Shown here: piece after piece, positions 16,312 through 25,375 of the stretch | How the letters are laid out: the number at the start of each line of letters is the position of its first letter | Numbering within the stretch: position 1 is the stretch's first letter | Origin: Akkermansia sp. | GTDB taxonomy: Bacteria; Verrucomicrobiota; Verrucomicrobiia; Verrucomicrobiales; Akkermansiaceae | Direction of reading: 5' to 3' | Assembly (NCBI GenBank): GCA_022787425.1 | Contig: JALFWB010000048.1 | Location: forward strand, 1-43,849 | DNA: 43,849 nt | Notes under the pieces: generated by a model | What the model was told of the DNA's origin: nothing | Seen by the model: the letters and a program-made list of their open reading frames with translations, nothing else | Database searches by the model: none | Position numbers and translations under genes: made by a program

Positions 16312-17760
16312 ATGACAGCATCCGTTCCCAGCAGCGAGGAAGCCCTCGAACGCCTCAAGCGCGTGTACTTTAACGACCCCGGCCGCGAGGTAGAGTTCCG
16401 TGCCGGAGAGCTTGTGATGACCCAAGGTGTGGAAAACCGCCGCATCTATCTTGTGAAGGAGGGGGCACTGGTGGCCTACCGCCGCGAAGCAGCAGCCGGT
16501 GTGGAGACCCTGCCGGAGGACAGCACGGGGCGCAGCTATGAGGTGTTCCGCAGCGGCCCCGGTTCCTTTGTGGGGGTGCATGCCTTCTTCTCCGGCACCT
16601 TCTGCAGCAACACGGACGTGGTGGCCGTGGAACCGACGCGGTTGGCCTATGTAGATGATACGACACCGATTATCGACGAGGCGGGACAGGGCGACTTCCT
16701 GCACCAGTTCGTGCCGGTTCTCATTCACGAACTCTTTGTGCGCAACAGCCGCATCTACGCCCGCGCCACGGAGAAAGAGGAGGCCCTGCGCATGCTCAGC
16801 CGCGCCGAGATGTCTGCCACCTTGGCACAATTGACCGCCGGTATTGCCCATGAGCTGAACAATGCCGTGGGTGTGATTACCAGCCGCATGCAGTTTGTGG
16901 CGGAGCAGCTCACCTACTGCCTCGCGGAGGAGAATCCGCTCAATTCCAAGCTCTTCACCTTGGGTTATGTGGATAAAAGTCACCTGTCTGCCGCGGAGCT
17001 CCGCAATCTCTCCCGCCGCTATGAACGCGAGCTCGGCATCTGCCAAGCGGCCGCCAAGGTGCTGGCGCATCTGGCACCGAACCAGGAGGAGCTGAAGCGT
17101 TACGATAAGAAGTTTTTGCGTAACATCGACCGCTGCTATCGCTTCTGGGAGCTGGGGCACGACCTGCGGGATATGCAGATGGCTGCCAAGCATGCCGCCG
17201 GCATTGTGAAGGGTGTGAAGCGTCTGGGCCGCGCCTCCACCGAGCGCGAGCCTGGGGTTGATGTGGCCGATACGGTGCAGGATGCCGTCAATCTGTTAGC
17301 CAACATGCTCAAGCGCGTGACCCTGCGCACGGAGCTTGCCCCCCTCCCGGGGATCACGGCGGACTCCACGGAGCTGGTGCAGGTGTGGACCAACATCATC
17401 AAGAACGCCTGCGATGCCATGAACCAGGCCGCTACGCCGCAACCGACGGTTACCATCACGGCCGATGTGTACCACGCCGACGGTATCACCCTGCTGCCGG
17501 AAGATTATATCCGTGTCTCTGTCTCCAATAACGGCCCGGAAATTCCGCAGGAGATACGCGAGAAGATTTTCCAACCCAACTTCACGACCAAGAAGCAGGG
17601 GCTGGACTTCGGGCTCGGGCTCGGGCTCGCCATTGTGCGCCGCGTGGTAGACAGTTACGCCGGCACGATTGCCCTGGAGAGCAAGGAGGGTGAAACGACC
17701 TTCACGATCTTCCTGCCCATCAATCCTCTGTCACAATCTCAATCTGTTGAATCGACATGA
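16312..17760 (+). CDS. Soluble histidine kinase with N-terminal cNMP-binding-type sensor
   Basis: 482 aa, no membrane segment. Residues about 10-130 form a Crp/cNMP-binding-like beta-roll (FRAGELVMTQGVENRRIYLV; GALVAYRRE; GPGSFVGVHAFFSGTF). The phospho-acceptor is H180 in LTAGIAHELNNAVGVI. A helical insert of roughly 130 residues separates it from the ATPase domain, which shows the N-box WTNIIKNACDAMNQ (360), a G1 box NNGPEIP with Asn where Asp is usual (about 407), an F-box FTTKK and G2 GLGLGLAIV (432). No response regulator is adjacent. The open frame runs back to 15937 inside the previous gene, but ATG 16312 follows the promoter and starts the domain properly. The stop overlaps the next gene's ATG (ATGA), so the porin is translationally coupled. 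Confidence 0.85.
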   Translation: MTASVPSSEEALERLKRVYFNDPGREVEFRAGELVMTQGVENRRIYLVKEGALVAYRREAAAGVETLPEDSTGRSYEVFRSGPGSFVGVHAFFSGTFCSNTDVVAVEPTRLAYVDDTTPIIDEAGQGDFLHQFVPVLIHELFVRNSRIYARATEKEEALRMLSRAEMSATLAQLTAGIAHELNNAVGVITSRMQFVAEQLTYCLAEENPLNSKLFTLGYVDKSHLSAAELRNLSRRYERELGICQAAAKVLAHLAPNQEELKRYDKKFLRNIDRCYRFWELGHDLRDMQMAAKHAAGIVKGVKRLGRASTEREPGVDVADTVQDAVNLLANMLKRVTLRTELAPLPGITADSTELVQVWTNIIKNACDAMNQAATPQPTVTITADVYHADGITLLPEDYIRVSVSNNGPEIPQEIREKIFQPNFTTKKQGLDFGLGLGLAIVRRVVDSYAGTIALESKEGETTFTIFLPINPLSQSQSVEST

Positions 17761-19037
17761 AAAAACATATACTGATGCTGCTTGCAGGGGCCTGCTGTGC
17801 CTCCGCCGCCACCCCCGCCGTAACCACCTCTGCCTCCGCTCCGGAGGACTGGACGGATGCCATCAAGAAGGCCTTGGTGGTGTATGAGAACAAGGACGGC
17901 GTGCTGCAGAAGGTGCGCCTTGCCTGGGTCGAGATGTTCCAGATGTCCGCCGTGCAGCCCGCCGGCGGGAACGGCGACCACCTGAAGGCCGGCGCAAGCC
18001 CCGTGAACCAGGAGTTCCGACGCAGTTACCTGGGTGTGAACCTGGACTTCTCCACCGGCACAAAGTTCCACACCTGGGTGCGTCCCGGCGGCTTGCCCGT
18101 GCGCGAGACTTATTCTAAAGGGCGCACGAAGAAAAACTACTCCTACTTCAGCTTCTATGACATTTATGTGAGCCAGACCATCCCCGGCGTGGAGGGTCTC
18201 ACGCTCACCGTGGGTAAGATGGGCACCAAGCTCACGACGGACTACATCACGTCCAGCTCCAAGATCCGCTGCATCGAGCGCTCCCTGCTCAGCAACCAGT
18301 TCGCGCAGGACTCCAACTGGGGCATCGGCCTCACCTGGAAGCCGAACAAGGACACGCAGGTGTTCGGCCAGTGGATGCTCAACGACCGCGCTTCCGCTTC
18401 CAAGAGCCTGACGCACTCGGATGTTTACCGCGACGGACGCGGCTTCAAGGGTGAGTTCGGGTATGAGGATAAGTGCTTTGCTATCGTGGGTGCTTCTCAC
18501 CGCTTCAACAAGAGCGAGGAGGGCTACATGGAGGTGTCCGGGCAGTACATGCACGACTTCAACAACGCCTACGGCAATCGCCGCAAGAAGGGTGCTAACT
18601 GCTACGGCATGGGCTTCCAGGATGCGGTGTCTCTGGGCTTCGATTACAAGAAGGGCCGCCTGACGGTTATCAACAACGTGGTGGCTGCGTTCCGTCCGCT
18701 GGGCGCACCGGATAAGGGCTCCAAGAACATCGGCCTGCAGATCCAACCCATCTGGGAGGTGAACAAGCATGTGGACGCCGTTTTCCGCTACACGGGGATG
18801 GAGGGCAGCAATGCAGTGCGCATTGCCGGTGATCGTTTCATCTGCACGCAGACGACGACCCCGAGCTGGGTGAGCCACCTGCACGCGTTCTACTTCGGCG
18901 CGAATATCTATGCCTCCGCCAAGAACAAGGACGCCCTCAAGTTCATGGTGGGCGCAGAGTATACCAATGCCCACAAGGACGGCAAGAGTGCTTTCTCCGG
19001 CTGGGCTTTCCAGTCCTCCGTTCGCTGGAGCTTCTGA
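17757..19037 (+). CDS. Outer-membrane porin, OprO/OprP (phosphate-selective) type
   Basis: 426 aa. A clear signal peptide (MKKHILMLLAGACCASAA) precedes a protein of alternating aromatic beta-strands that ends in VRWSF, a C-terminal Phe typical of beta-barrel proteins recognised by the BAM machinery. Stretches such as RRSYLGVNLDFSTGTKFHTW, GLTLTVGKMGTKLTTDYI and AFYFGANIYASAKNKDALKF fit the porin_O_P family. Residues about 25-60 resemble a periplasmic helix before the barrel. Family members pass phosphate, polyphosphate or other anions, but selectivity cannot be read from the sequence. The start codon overlaps the kinase stop by 4 nt, suggesting coordinated output of sensor and porin. mutS follows after 28 nt. 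Confidence 0.8.
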   Translation: MKKHILMLLAGACCASAATPAVTTSASAPEDWTDAIKKALVVYENKDGVLQKVRLAWVEMFQMSAVQPAGGNGDHLKAGASPVNQEFRRSYLGVNLDFSTGTKFHTWVRPGGLPVRETYSKGRTKKNYSYFSFYDIYVSQTIPGVEGLTLTVGKMGTKLTTDYITSSSKIRCIERSLLSNQFAQDSNWGIGLTWKPNKDTQVFGQWMLNDRASASKSLTHSDVYRDGRGFKGEFGYEDKCFAIVGASHRFNKSEEGYMEVSGQYMHDFNNAYGNRRKKGANCYGMGFQDAVSLGFDYKKGRLTVINNVVAAFRPLGAPDKGSKNIGLQIQPIWEVNKHVDAVFRYTGMEGSNAVRIAGDRFICTQTTTPSWVSHLHAFYFGANIYASAKNKDALKFMVGAEYTNAHKDGKSAFSGWAFQSSVRWSF

Positions 19038-19065
19038 TGCCGACATCGCCTCTTGATAGCATTTC

Positions 19066-21570
19066 ATGGCAGCACAGTCAGCAAACAGTCCGATGATGGA
19101 GCAGTACCTGCGGATGAAGCAGGGGCTGCCGGAGGATGTGTGGCTTTTCTTCCGCATCGGTGACTTCTATGAAATGTTTTTCGAGGATGCCGTGGAGTGC
19201 GCCGCCGCACTGGGGCTGACGCTGACGAAGCGCCAGAGTATCCCCATGTGCGGCGTGCCGCACCACGCGGCGGAGGCGTATATCGGGCAGATTGTCAAGC
19301 TCGGTAAGCGCGTGGCCATCGCGGATCAGATGACCGTGCCGGTGCCGGGTAAGTTGGTGGAGCGCGAGATTACGCGTATCATATCCGCCGGCACGTTGGC
19401 GGATATGTCGCTGCTGGATGCGGGTGAGCACAATTACATTGTTGCCTGTTATCACGACAAGAAAACCTGGGGACTGGCCTGTGCGGATCACACCACGGGT
19501 GAGTTTACGGTAGCTGACTACGGCAGGCTCGAGGAGCTGGCTGAGGAAGTGGGGCGCATTCACCCCAGCGAATTGTTGGTGAGTGATGAGCAGAAGGAGG
19601 ATTTCCCGGGGCTGCCCGTCACGCAGTATTATGATGGCTACACCTTCCTGCCCGGGGTGGCCAAGACCTCACTGGAGAGTCATTTCCGTGTGCATTCGCT
19701 GGAGGGATTCGGCTGCGCGCAGCTCACTTGCGCGCTCGGGGCGGCGGCGGCCATTCTGCATTATCTGAAGCACCAGCTGCGCCGCAAGACGGACCACCTG
19801 CGACGGCTTTCCCTGCGTCCCACGGCGAACGCGGTGTTGATTGATACGGCGAGCCGTCGCAACCTCGACCTGACGGAGGCCCGAGGCGGTTTCAGGAATA
19901 CCCTGCTCGGCACGCTGGATAACACGGCTACCCCCATGGGGGCGCGTAAACTGCGGGACTGGATTCTGCACCCGATCTGCGATTTGTCGACCCTCACGCT
20001 GCGGCAGGAGACGATCGCGGCTTTCCTCAGTGAGCCTTTCCTGATGGGAAAGCTGCGGGACTCCCTCAAAGGGGTGCGGGACCTGGAGCGCCTCAGCGCC
20101 CGGCTGTCGCAGGGGGCAGGAAATGCGCGCGATTTGTTAGCCCTCGGTACTTCCCTGCAGCGCCTGCCGGATGTGTTGCAGGATCTGCGGGTGCTGGAGC
20201 CGCGCTTTCCCCTGTTCTCGCCGCTCATTGAGCGCATCGGGGAGTTCTCGGCGCTTTCGTCGCTGTTAGAGTCGGCCATGGCGGATGAGCCGCCTGTGAC
20301 CGTGAAGGAGGGCGGGATGATCCGCGATGGTTTCGACGCGAAGCTCGATGAGCTGCGGGCGGCTTCCCGGGATGGCAAGAGTTGGTTGGCTCAGCTCGAG
20401 GCGAGGGAGAGAGAGGAGACGGGAATCGATTCGCTGAAGATTCGCTATAATAATGTTTTCGGTTACTACATCGAGGTGACGCGGGCGAACTACTCGAAGG
20501 TGCCGACCGACCGTTATGTGCGCAAACAAACGCTGGCCAATGCCGAGCGTTTCGTGACGGAGGAGCTGAAACGGATGGAGGGGACCATTCTGGGGGCCGA
20601 TGAGCGTGCGCGTCAGTTGGAGTACGAGATTTTCTGCCGTCTGCGCGATGAGGTGGGGCAGTACATCGATTCCATTCAGAACAGTGCGGATGCCTTGGCG
20701 GAGGTGGATGTGTTGCTCTGTTTGGCGGAGCAGGCGCGGCAGCATCGATATTGTCGTCCCGTGTTGGATGACAGCCGTGTGTTGCATATTGTCAACGGCC
20801 GCCACCCTGTTATCGAGCAGGTGCAGACGGATTCCGCCTTTGTGCCGAATGATACGGAGATGGATGCGGAGGAGAATCGGGTGCTCATCCTAACGGGGCC
20901 GAATATGGCGGGTAAGAGTACCTATATTCGCCAGGTGGCGCTCATTACGCTCATGGCGCAGATCGGGTCCTATGTGCCGGCGGATTCGGCTCACATCGGG
21001 CTGGTGGATCGCATTTTCTGCCGCGTGGGGGCCAGCGATGACATCGCGCGCGGGCAGTCTACGTTCATGGTGGAGATGAGTGAGACGGCGCTCATTCTGA
21101 ATAACGCGACGCAGCGTTCGTTGGTGATTCTCGATGAAATCGGGCGCGGCACGGCTACCTTTGACGGTTTGTCGATTGCTTGGGCGGTGGCGGAGCATCT
21201 GCACGATGTGATCGGGGCGCGGACGATGTTTGCTACGCATTACCACGAGATGGTCGATTTGCAGCACACGCATCCTGCGGTGTCGAATTGGCATGTGGAG
21301 GTGCGGGAGTGGCAGGATGAGATTGTCTTCCTGCGCAAGGTGCTGCCCGGGCCGGCTGATAAGTCCTATGGTATTCAGGTGGCGCGCTTGGCGGGGTTGC
21401 CGCCGGTGATTATTGACCGTGCCAAGCAGATTCTGACGCATCTGGAGATGAGTGCTGCATCCCGCGAGCCGGGGGAGGTGCGGCGCAGGCGGGCGCGTTC
21501 TTCCGGTTTGCCGGCTTCGGAGCGGGCGGATACGGGGCAGCTCGATATGTTTGATCTGTTGGATTCCTAG
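19066..21570 (+). CDS. mutS: DNA mismatch repair protein MutS
   Basis: 834 aa, normal length. It binds mismatches and insertion loops and recruits MutL. The N-terminal mismatch-binding motif FFRIGDFYEMFF (about residues 27-38) keeps the Phe-x-Glu wedge. The connector, lever and clamp regions follow. The ATPase has Walker A GPNMAGKST near 611, the segment RVGASDDIARGQSTFMVEM, and Walker B LVILDEIGRGTATFDG, where Ala replaces the common Ser of GRGTSTFDG. FATHYHE and the C-terminal dimerisation helix are present. The tail LDMFDLLDS resembles a beta-clamp contact (QLxMF type, inference). ATG 19066 has no Shine-Dalgarno and lies 28 nt after the porin gene; sdaA starts 7 nt after the stop, so a shared transcript is likely. 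Confidence 0.97.
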   Translation: MAAQSANSPMMEQYLRMKQGLPEDVWLFFRIGDFYEMFFEDAVECAAALGLTLTKRQSIPMCGVPHHAAEAYIGQIVKLGKRVAIADQMTVPVPGKLVEREITRIISAGTLADMSLLDAGEHNYIVACYHDKKTWGLACADHTTGEFTVADYGRLEELAEEVGRIHPSELLVSDEQKEDFPGLPVTQYYDGYTFLPGVAKTSLESHFRVHSLEGFGCAQLTCALGAAAAILHYLKHQLRRKTDHLRRLSLRPTANAVLIDTASRRNLDLTEARGGFRNTLLGTLDNTATPMGARKLRDWILHPICDLSTLTLRQETIAAFLSEPFLMGKLRDSLKGVRDLERLSARLSQGAGNARDLLALGTSLQRLPDVLQDLRVLEPRFPLFSPLIERIGEFSALSSLLESAMADEPPVTVKEGGMIRDGFDAKLDELRAASRDGKSWLAQLEAREREETGIDSLKIRYNNVFGYYIEVTRANYSKVPTDRYVRKQTLANAERFVTEELKRMEGTILGADERARQLEYEIFCRLRDEVGQYIDSIQNSADALAEVDVLLCLAEQARQHRYCRPVLDDSRVLHIVNGRHPVIEQVQTDSAFVPNDTEMDAEENRVLILTGPNMAGKSTYIRQVALITLMAQIGSYVPADSAHIGLVDRIFCRVGASDDIARGQSTFMVEMSETALILNNATQRSLVILDEIGRGTATFDGLSIAWAVAEHLHDVIGARTMFATHYHEMVDLQHTHPAVSNWHVEVREWQDEIVFLRKVLPGPADKSYGIQVARLAGLPPVIIDRAKQILTHLEMSAASREPGEVRRRRARSSGLPASERADTGQLDMFDLLDS

Positions 21571-21577
21571 CCGTGCT

Positions 21578-22951
21578 ATGTATACCGGTCTGTTTGACAT
21601 TTTCTCGATAGGTATCGGTCCTTCCAGTTCGCACACCATGGGGCCGATGCGGGCGGCAGCGCGTTTTGTCCGTGAGCTGCGGGAATCGGGGGTACTGGCG
21701 GGTACCTCGCGGGTCTGTGTGGAGCTTTTCGGTTCGCTGGCGCTGACGGGTGAGGGGCACTGCACGCCGCAGGCCGTCGTTTACGGTTTGTTGGGGCTGG
21801 ATGCGGAGACCATGGACCCGCAGCAGGATGCGGCGGGGCAGGCGGAGGGGCGTTTGTGTCTGGGCGGGGAACACGAGGTGGATTTTGTCCGTAGGCGGGA
21901 TGTTTTGTTGCGGCGTGGTGTTTTTCTGCCGGGGCACGCGAATGGTATGCGCATGCAGGCCCTGGGGGCGGACGGTGAGCCGCTGCATACGGCGGTATAT
22001 TATTCCGTGGGCGGCGGAACGGTGCTGCGGGAGGATGAGCTCGGGCAGTGCGGGCCTGCCGCCGTGCGGGTGCCGTATGAGTTCGGGAATTGCCGTCAAC
22101 TGATGGATCTCTGTGAGAAGCATGGTTTGAGTGTGGCGCAGCTTGTGCTGATCAATGAGCTGAGTTTGCATGCGGAGGAGGAGATCGATGCGCGTCTCGA
22201 TCGCATTCTGCGGGTGATGGATGAGGCGGTGGAGCGGGGGCTTGCCTCGCCGGGGGTGCTCCCGGGGCCGCTGCATTTGCCGCGTCGTGCGCCGTCCATT
22301 TTGGCGGATCTGGAGCAGCGTTTCCGTTCCAATGCGGAGGATGCGCTTACGATTATTGATTGGATCAATCTGTGGGCTTTCGCTGTTTCCGAGGAGAATG
22401 CGGCGGGTGGGCGAGTGGTGACGGCTCCGACCATGGGCAGCGCGGGGGTCATTCCGGCGGTTTTGCGCTATTTCTCGCGCTACGGGTATCGGGAGGCGGG
22501 TGTCCCCTGCCGCGAGGGGCAGATGCGTTTCCTGCTGACGGCTTCGGCTATTTGTTGCCTCTACCGCACGAATGCCTCCATTTCCGGCGCCGAGGTAGGC
22601 TGTCAGGGTGAGGTGGGGGTCGCTTGCTCCATGGCTGCTGCGGGTCTGGTGGCGGCCATGGGCGGTAGCAATGCCTGCGTGGAGAATGCGGCAGAAATCG
22701 CGATGGAACACAACCTCGGCCTCACCTGCGACCCGATTTGCGGTCTGGTTCAGGTGCCGTGCATCGAGCGTAACGCCATCGGCGCCGTCAAGGCCGTGAA
22801 CGCCGCCCGTCTCGCCCTCCGAGGCGGCGGCTCCCATTTCGTCAGCCTGGACAGTGTGATTGCGGCCATGGACGAAACCGGCCGCGCCCTTTCCTCCCGC
22901 TTCCGCGAGACCTCCCTCGGCGGCTTGGCTAAAAACGCCTTCACCTGCTGA
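21578..22951 (+). CDS. sdaA: L-serine dehydratase, single-chain 4Fe-4S type
   Basis: 457 aa. Deaminates L-serine to pyruvate and ammonia with an oxygen-sensitive 4Fe-4S cluster. The alpha and beta parts are fused: the beta-type N-terminus has FSIGIGPSSSHTMGPMRAA (about residues 9-27); the alpha part has TAPTMGSAGVIPAVLRYF, a Cys in AICCLYRTNASISGAEVGCQ and the cluster region HNLGLTCDPICGLVQVPCIE near the C-terminus. The start at 21578 gives the usual MYTGLFDIFSIGIGPSSSHT opening. The coding strand is G-rich until about 22,670, then becomes C-rich to the end. The neighbouring mutS reflects chromosomal packing rather than function. Confidence 0.95.
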   Translation: MYTGLFDIFSIGIGPSSSHTMGPMRAAARFVRELRESGVLAGTSRVCVELFGSLALTGEGHCTPQAVVYGLLGLDAETMDPQQDAAGQAEGRLCLGGEHEVDFVRRRDVLLRRGVFLPGHANGMRMQALGADGEPLHTAVYYSVGGGTVLREDELGQCGPAAVRVPYEFGNCRQLMDLCEKHGLSVAQLVLINELSLHAEEEIDARLDRILRVMDEAVERGLASPGVLPGPLHLPRRAPSILADLEQRFRSNAEDALTIIDWINLWAFAVSEENAAGGRVVTAPTMGSAGVIPAVLRYFSRYGYREAGVPCREGQMRFLLTASAICCLYRTNASISGAEVGCQGEVGVACSMAAAGLVAAMGGSNACVENAAEIAMEHNLGLTCDPICGLVQVPCIERNAIGAVKAVNAARLALRGGGSHFVSLDSVIAAMDETGRALSSRFRETSLGGLAKNAFTC

Positions 22952-22996
22952 ATCTGCACATAGGCTTCCTTTTTTTCGCCTGCCGTGCATTATATC

Positions 22997-23026
22997 TTGA
23001 CAGAAGACCGGTTTTTCTGGTAAATT
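22997..23026 (+). promoter_or_regulatory. Promoter of plsX
   Basis: TTGACA (22997-23002), 18 bp, TAAATT (23021-23026). The leader to ATG 23060 is about 27 nt, without a Shine-Dalgarno. Confidence 0.72.
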
Positions 23027-23059
23027 CGCCCTGTTGCAGCACACAACATTGCTTTTTAT

Positions 23060-24109
23060 ATGAAGTTAGCTCTCGATGCCATGGGCGGCGATGATGCGCC
23101 CCAAATCAATGTCGATGGAGCTGTGCTTGCTCTCAGCAAGCTGAGCTCGTTGGAAAAATTGTATCTAGTCGGCAATGAGGCGGAGTTAAAGAAGCGATGT
23201 GAGGCAGCCGGTATTGCTCGCGATGCTCGCTTGGAGATTGTCCATGCCTCCGAGGTGGTGGAGATGGATGAAAGTGGGCTGGATGTGCTGCGTAAGAAGA
23301 AGGACTCTTCCATGGGAGTATCCGTCAACTTGGTGAAGGACGGCACGGCGGATGCGGTGGTGTCCGCCGGCAACACGGGGGCTGCCGTGGCTGCCAGCAC
23401 CTTTGGCCTGCGCCGCCTGCCGGGTATCAAGAGTGCGGGCATTGTCTCACCCCTGCCGAGTGTGCACGGTTATGTTCTTGTGACAGATACGGGTGCAAAC
23501 CCGGATCCCGCCGGGCCACGTCTGCTGGTCGGCTACGCGGTGATGGCCGCCCTCATGGCGCGCTATATTTATAACCGCCCGCAGCCCAAGGTGGCAGTCA
23601 TGAGCAACGGTACGGAGGATTGCAAGGGCAGCAAGTTCTCCAAGGAAACCTTCCGCGCACTGCAGGAGTTAGCGGAGCACAAGCTACTTCCCTTCAACTT
23701 TGCAGGCAACTGCGAAGGCCACGACCTGCTGGAAACCGACTTGGATGTAGCTGTGACGGACGGCTTTACCGGTAACATTCTCCTGAAGAGTGTGGAGGCC
23801 ACGGCCAAGGCATTTGCCCATTGGCTCAAGGCCGGTATCAAGGCCGACTTTATGGCCATGCTCGGTGCGCTCGCCATGCGTCGTGTCTTCCGCCGCATCT
23901 CCGAAAAACTCAGTGCCGATAGCATCGGAGGCTGCCCCCTCATGGGCGTCAACGGCGTCTCCATCATCGCCCACGGCTCCGCCACCGGCGTTGCCATCCT
24001 CAATGCCATGCGCATGGCCGAAGGCATGTGCCGCAACAGTGTCAACGACCGCATCGTTGACACCATGGGTGCCATCAACGCCTACTGGAACCACGATAGC
24101 GCAGAGTAA
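23060..24109 (+). CDS. plsX: Phosphate acyltransferase PlsX
   Basis: 349 aa, normal length. Converts acyl-ACP and phosphate to acyl-phosphate for the PlsY route of phosphatidic acid synthesis; peripheral to the inner membrane. The opening ALDAMGGDDAPQINVDGAV is diagnostic. SAGNTGAAVAASTFGLRRL near residue 99, DTGANPDPAGPRLL near 143 and DVAVTDGFTGNILLKSVEA near 230 are conserved blocks. It usually sits beside rpmF or fab genes, but neither is here; it has its own promoter and stands alone. The last roughly 250 bases are C-rich. Downstream lies a decayed glycosylase fragment on the opposite strand. Confidence 0.97.
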   Translation: MKLALDAMGGDDAPQINVDGAVLALSKLSSLEKLYLVGNEAELKKRCEAAGIARDARLEIVHASEVVEMDESGLDVLRKKKDSSMGVSVNLVKDGTADAVVSAGNTGAAVAASTFGLRRLPGIKSAGIVSPLPSVHGYVLVTDTGANPDPAGPRLLVGYAVMAALMARYIYNRPQPKVAVMSNGTEDCKGSKFSKETFRALQELAEHKLLPFNFAGNCEGHDLLETDLDVAVTDGFTGNILLKSVEATAKAFAHWLKAGIKADFMAMLGALAMRRVFRRISEKLSADSIGGCPLMGVNGVSIIAHGSATGVAILNAMRMAEGMCRNSVNDRIVDTMGAINAYWNHDSAE

Positions 24110-24171
24110 TTGCCCCTTCACAGTCTGCAAGCGTGTATGGTACCCTGCTCGCCTATCGATCGAGATAGTCT

Positions 24172-24291
24172 CTAAACTTTCTCCTTCGGCAGAAAGAAAT
24201 TGCGCTGCGTGGGTGAGATGGGGAGATTGAGAACTATCTCTCGTGCTGTGGGGTGACGAAACATGACCATAGGAGAGAGGTAGATGGACAC
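24172..24291 (-). pseudogene. Shrunken remnant of the uracil-DNA glycosylase gene at 27723
   Basis: On the minus strand this still reads as an open frame of about 39 codons from GTG 24291 to TAG 24172. It encodes IYLSPMVMFR then HPTAREIVLNLPI then SPTQRNFFLPK. The intact gene has IYLTLLVKFR, 11 further residues, HPTAREIAFNLPI, and much later PISPTQRNFFLPK as its C-terminus. The remnant is therefore that gene with two in-frame deletions. The larger one joins two places that both read GATGGGGAG on the plus strand (27769-27777 and 28017-28025 in the intact copy), as expected for slippage or recombination at a short repeat. Confidence 0.8.
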
Positions 24292-24328
24292 GCATTGTCA
24301 TCCCTACCTCGGGCGAGCATCTTTGGCG

Positions 24329-25375
24329 TCACTTATCGTCAGTTAATGAATGGGCGATCGCATCCAACTGTTGCTCAATGATGCAGAAGTCACGGCTGAG
24401 GTCCAGAGAGCGGCTTGACAGGGGTACATCCACGAGGTCAATTTGAGCATCCGGCTGTATTACCTCCTCTGTCATGGCATAAAGCAGCATGCCATTCACC
24501 TGCTCGCCAGGATGTGTCTTGCGATAGTTGTCGACGTATGTGTATATTTGGTATAAATTAGCGCTGTGCAGCTTTCTAGTATTGTGCTGCTCGCTTGTAT
24601 TTTTTCCGTAGTACTTTGCGTCGATAATCAGAGTGCGTCCCCCGAAGTGCAGAACGACATCAGCCTTCATCGTGGGCAACAGGGCATCCGGAATCCCTTG
24701 TAGGGCCCATGGAATGTTCTTCGCACTCGAACGCAGCATCGGGTGCTCTCGCTTAAAGTAGTTTCGGATAAATTTCTCATAGAGGTGGCATTTCTCCTTT
24801 TCCTCTGTAAACAGATGCCGCATGAATACTGAACCGTCTTCCTCAGTAAGCAGTAAATCCTTGCATATCATCTCGCAAATATTCATCAAAAGAGTATAGC
24901 CTGAATGCCGACACGTTATCAGGCGCTTCCAATCAATGTGTCGGTAGGATAACTCATCCACTCTGCTGAAATAACCCAGCAGGCGTCTCAATTCCAACCT
25001 GCGTTCGTCCGGCACTTCAGAACACAAATCAGGAGCCATGAGTCGCAGCATGGCTGTTTTGAGAACTTGATTGGGGTAGCAATTTTCATCGAAAAAATCA
25101 TGCTCACAGACAAACTCGCGGTAGAGAATAGCCCGCGTTCGTATGGTCTCTTCGGCAAGTATGCGACCGCGTACCCCGGGGAGGCGCTCAACCTCGGGTC
25201 GATAATCACGTGCACAGCCGCGTTTGAGTTGCGCTGTTATACCGCAGACCAAAATGGCTGACAATAGGTCTACCGCATGAGTAAAGGGTTCGGTTCGGCA
25301 CCGATGATAATCAGGTCTCCCCAATTCATCAAAGGCATAAGCGAGCATGTAGTAAATGTTACGAATGGGAATCAT
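24329..25375 (-). CDS. mcrC: McrC, nuclease subunit of McrBC restriction system
   Basis: 348 aa. McrC partners with McrB to cut DNA carrying methylated or otherwise modified cytosines. The N-terminus IPIRNIYYMLAYAFDEL is the usual McrC beginning. The PD-(D/E)xK nuclease core is visible near residues 230-257 (MKADVVLHFGG then LIIDAKYYG, with catalytic Asp, Asp and Lys). LYQIYTYVDNYRK follows, as in the family. The frame is open from 25405, but ATG 25375 overlaps the mcrB stop in an ATGA arrangement and starts at the conserved motif, so it is preferred. Composition is lower in GC than plsX, mutS or the PBP gene, suggesting acquisition. Confidence 0.9.
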   Translation of the reverse strand: MIPIRNIYYMLAYAFDELGRPDYHRCRTEPFTHAVDLLSAILVCGITAQLKRGCARDYRPEVERLPGVRGRILAEETIRTRAILYREFVCEHDFFDENCYPNQVLKTAMLRLMAPDLCSEVPDERRLELRRLLGYFSRVDELSYRHIDWKRLITCRHSGYTLLMNICEMICKDLLLTEEDGSVFMRHLFTEEKEKCHLYEKFIRNYFKREHPMLRSSAKNIPWALQGIPDALLPTMKADVVLHFGGRTLIIDAKYYGKNTSEQHNTRKLHSANLYQIYTYVDNYRKTHPGEQVNGMLLYAMTEEVIQPDAQIDLVDVPLSSRSLDLSRDFCIIEQQLDAIAHSLTDDK

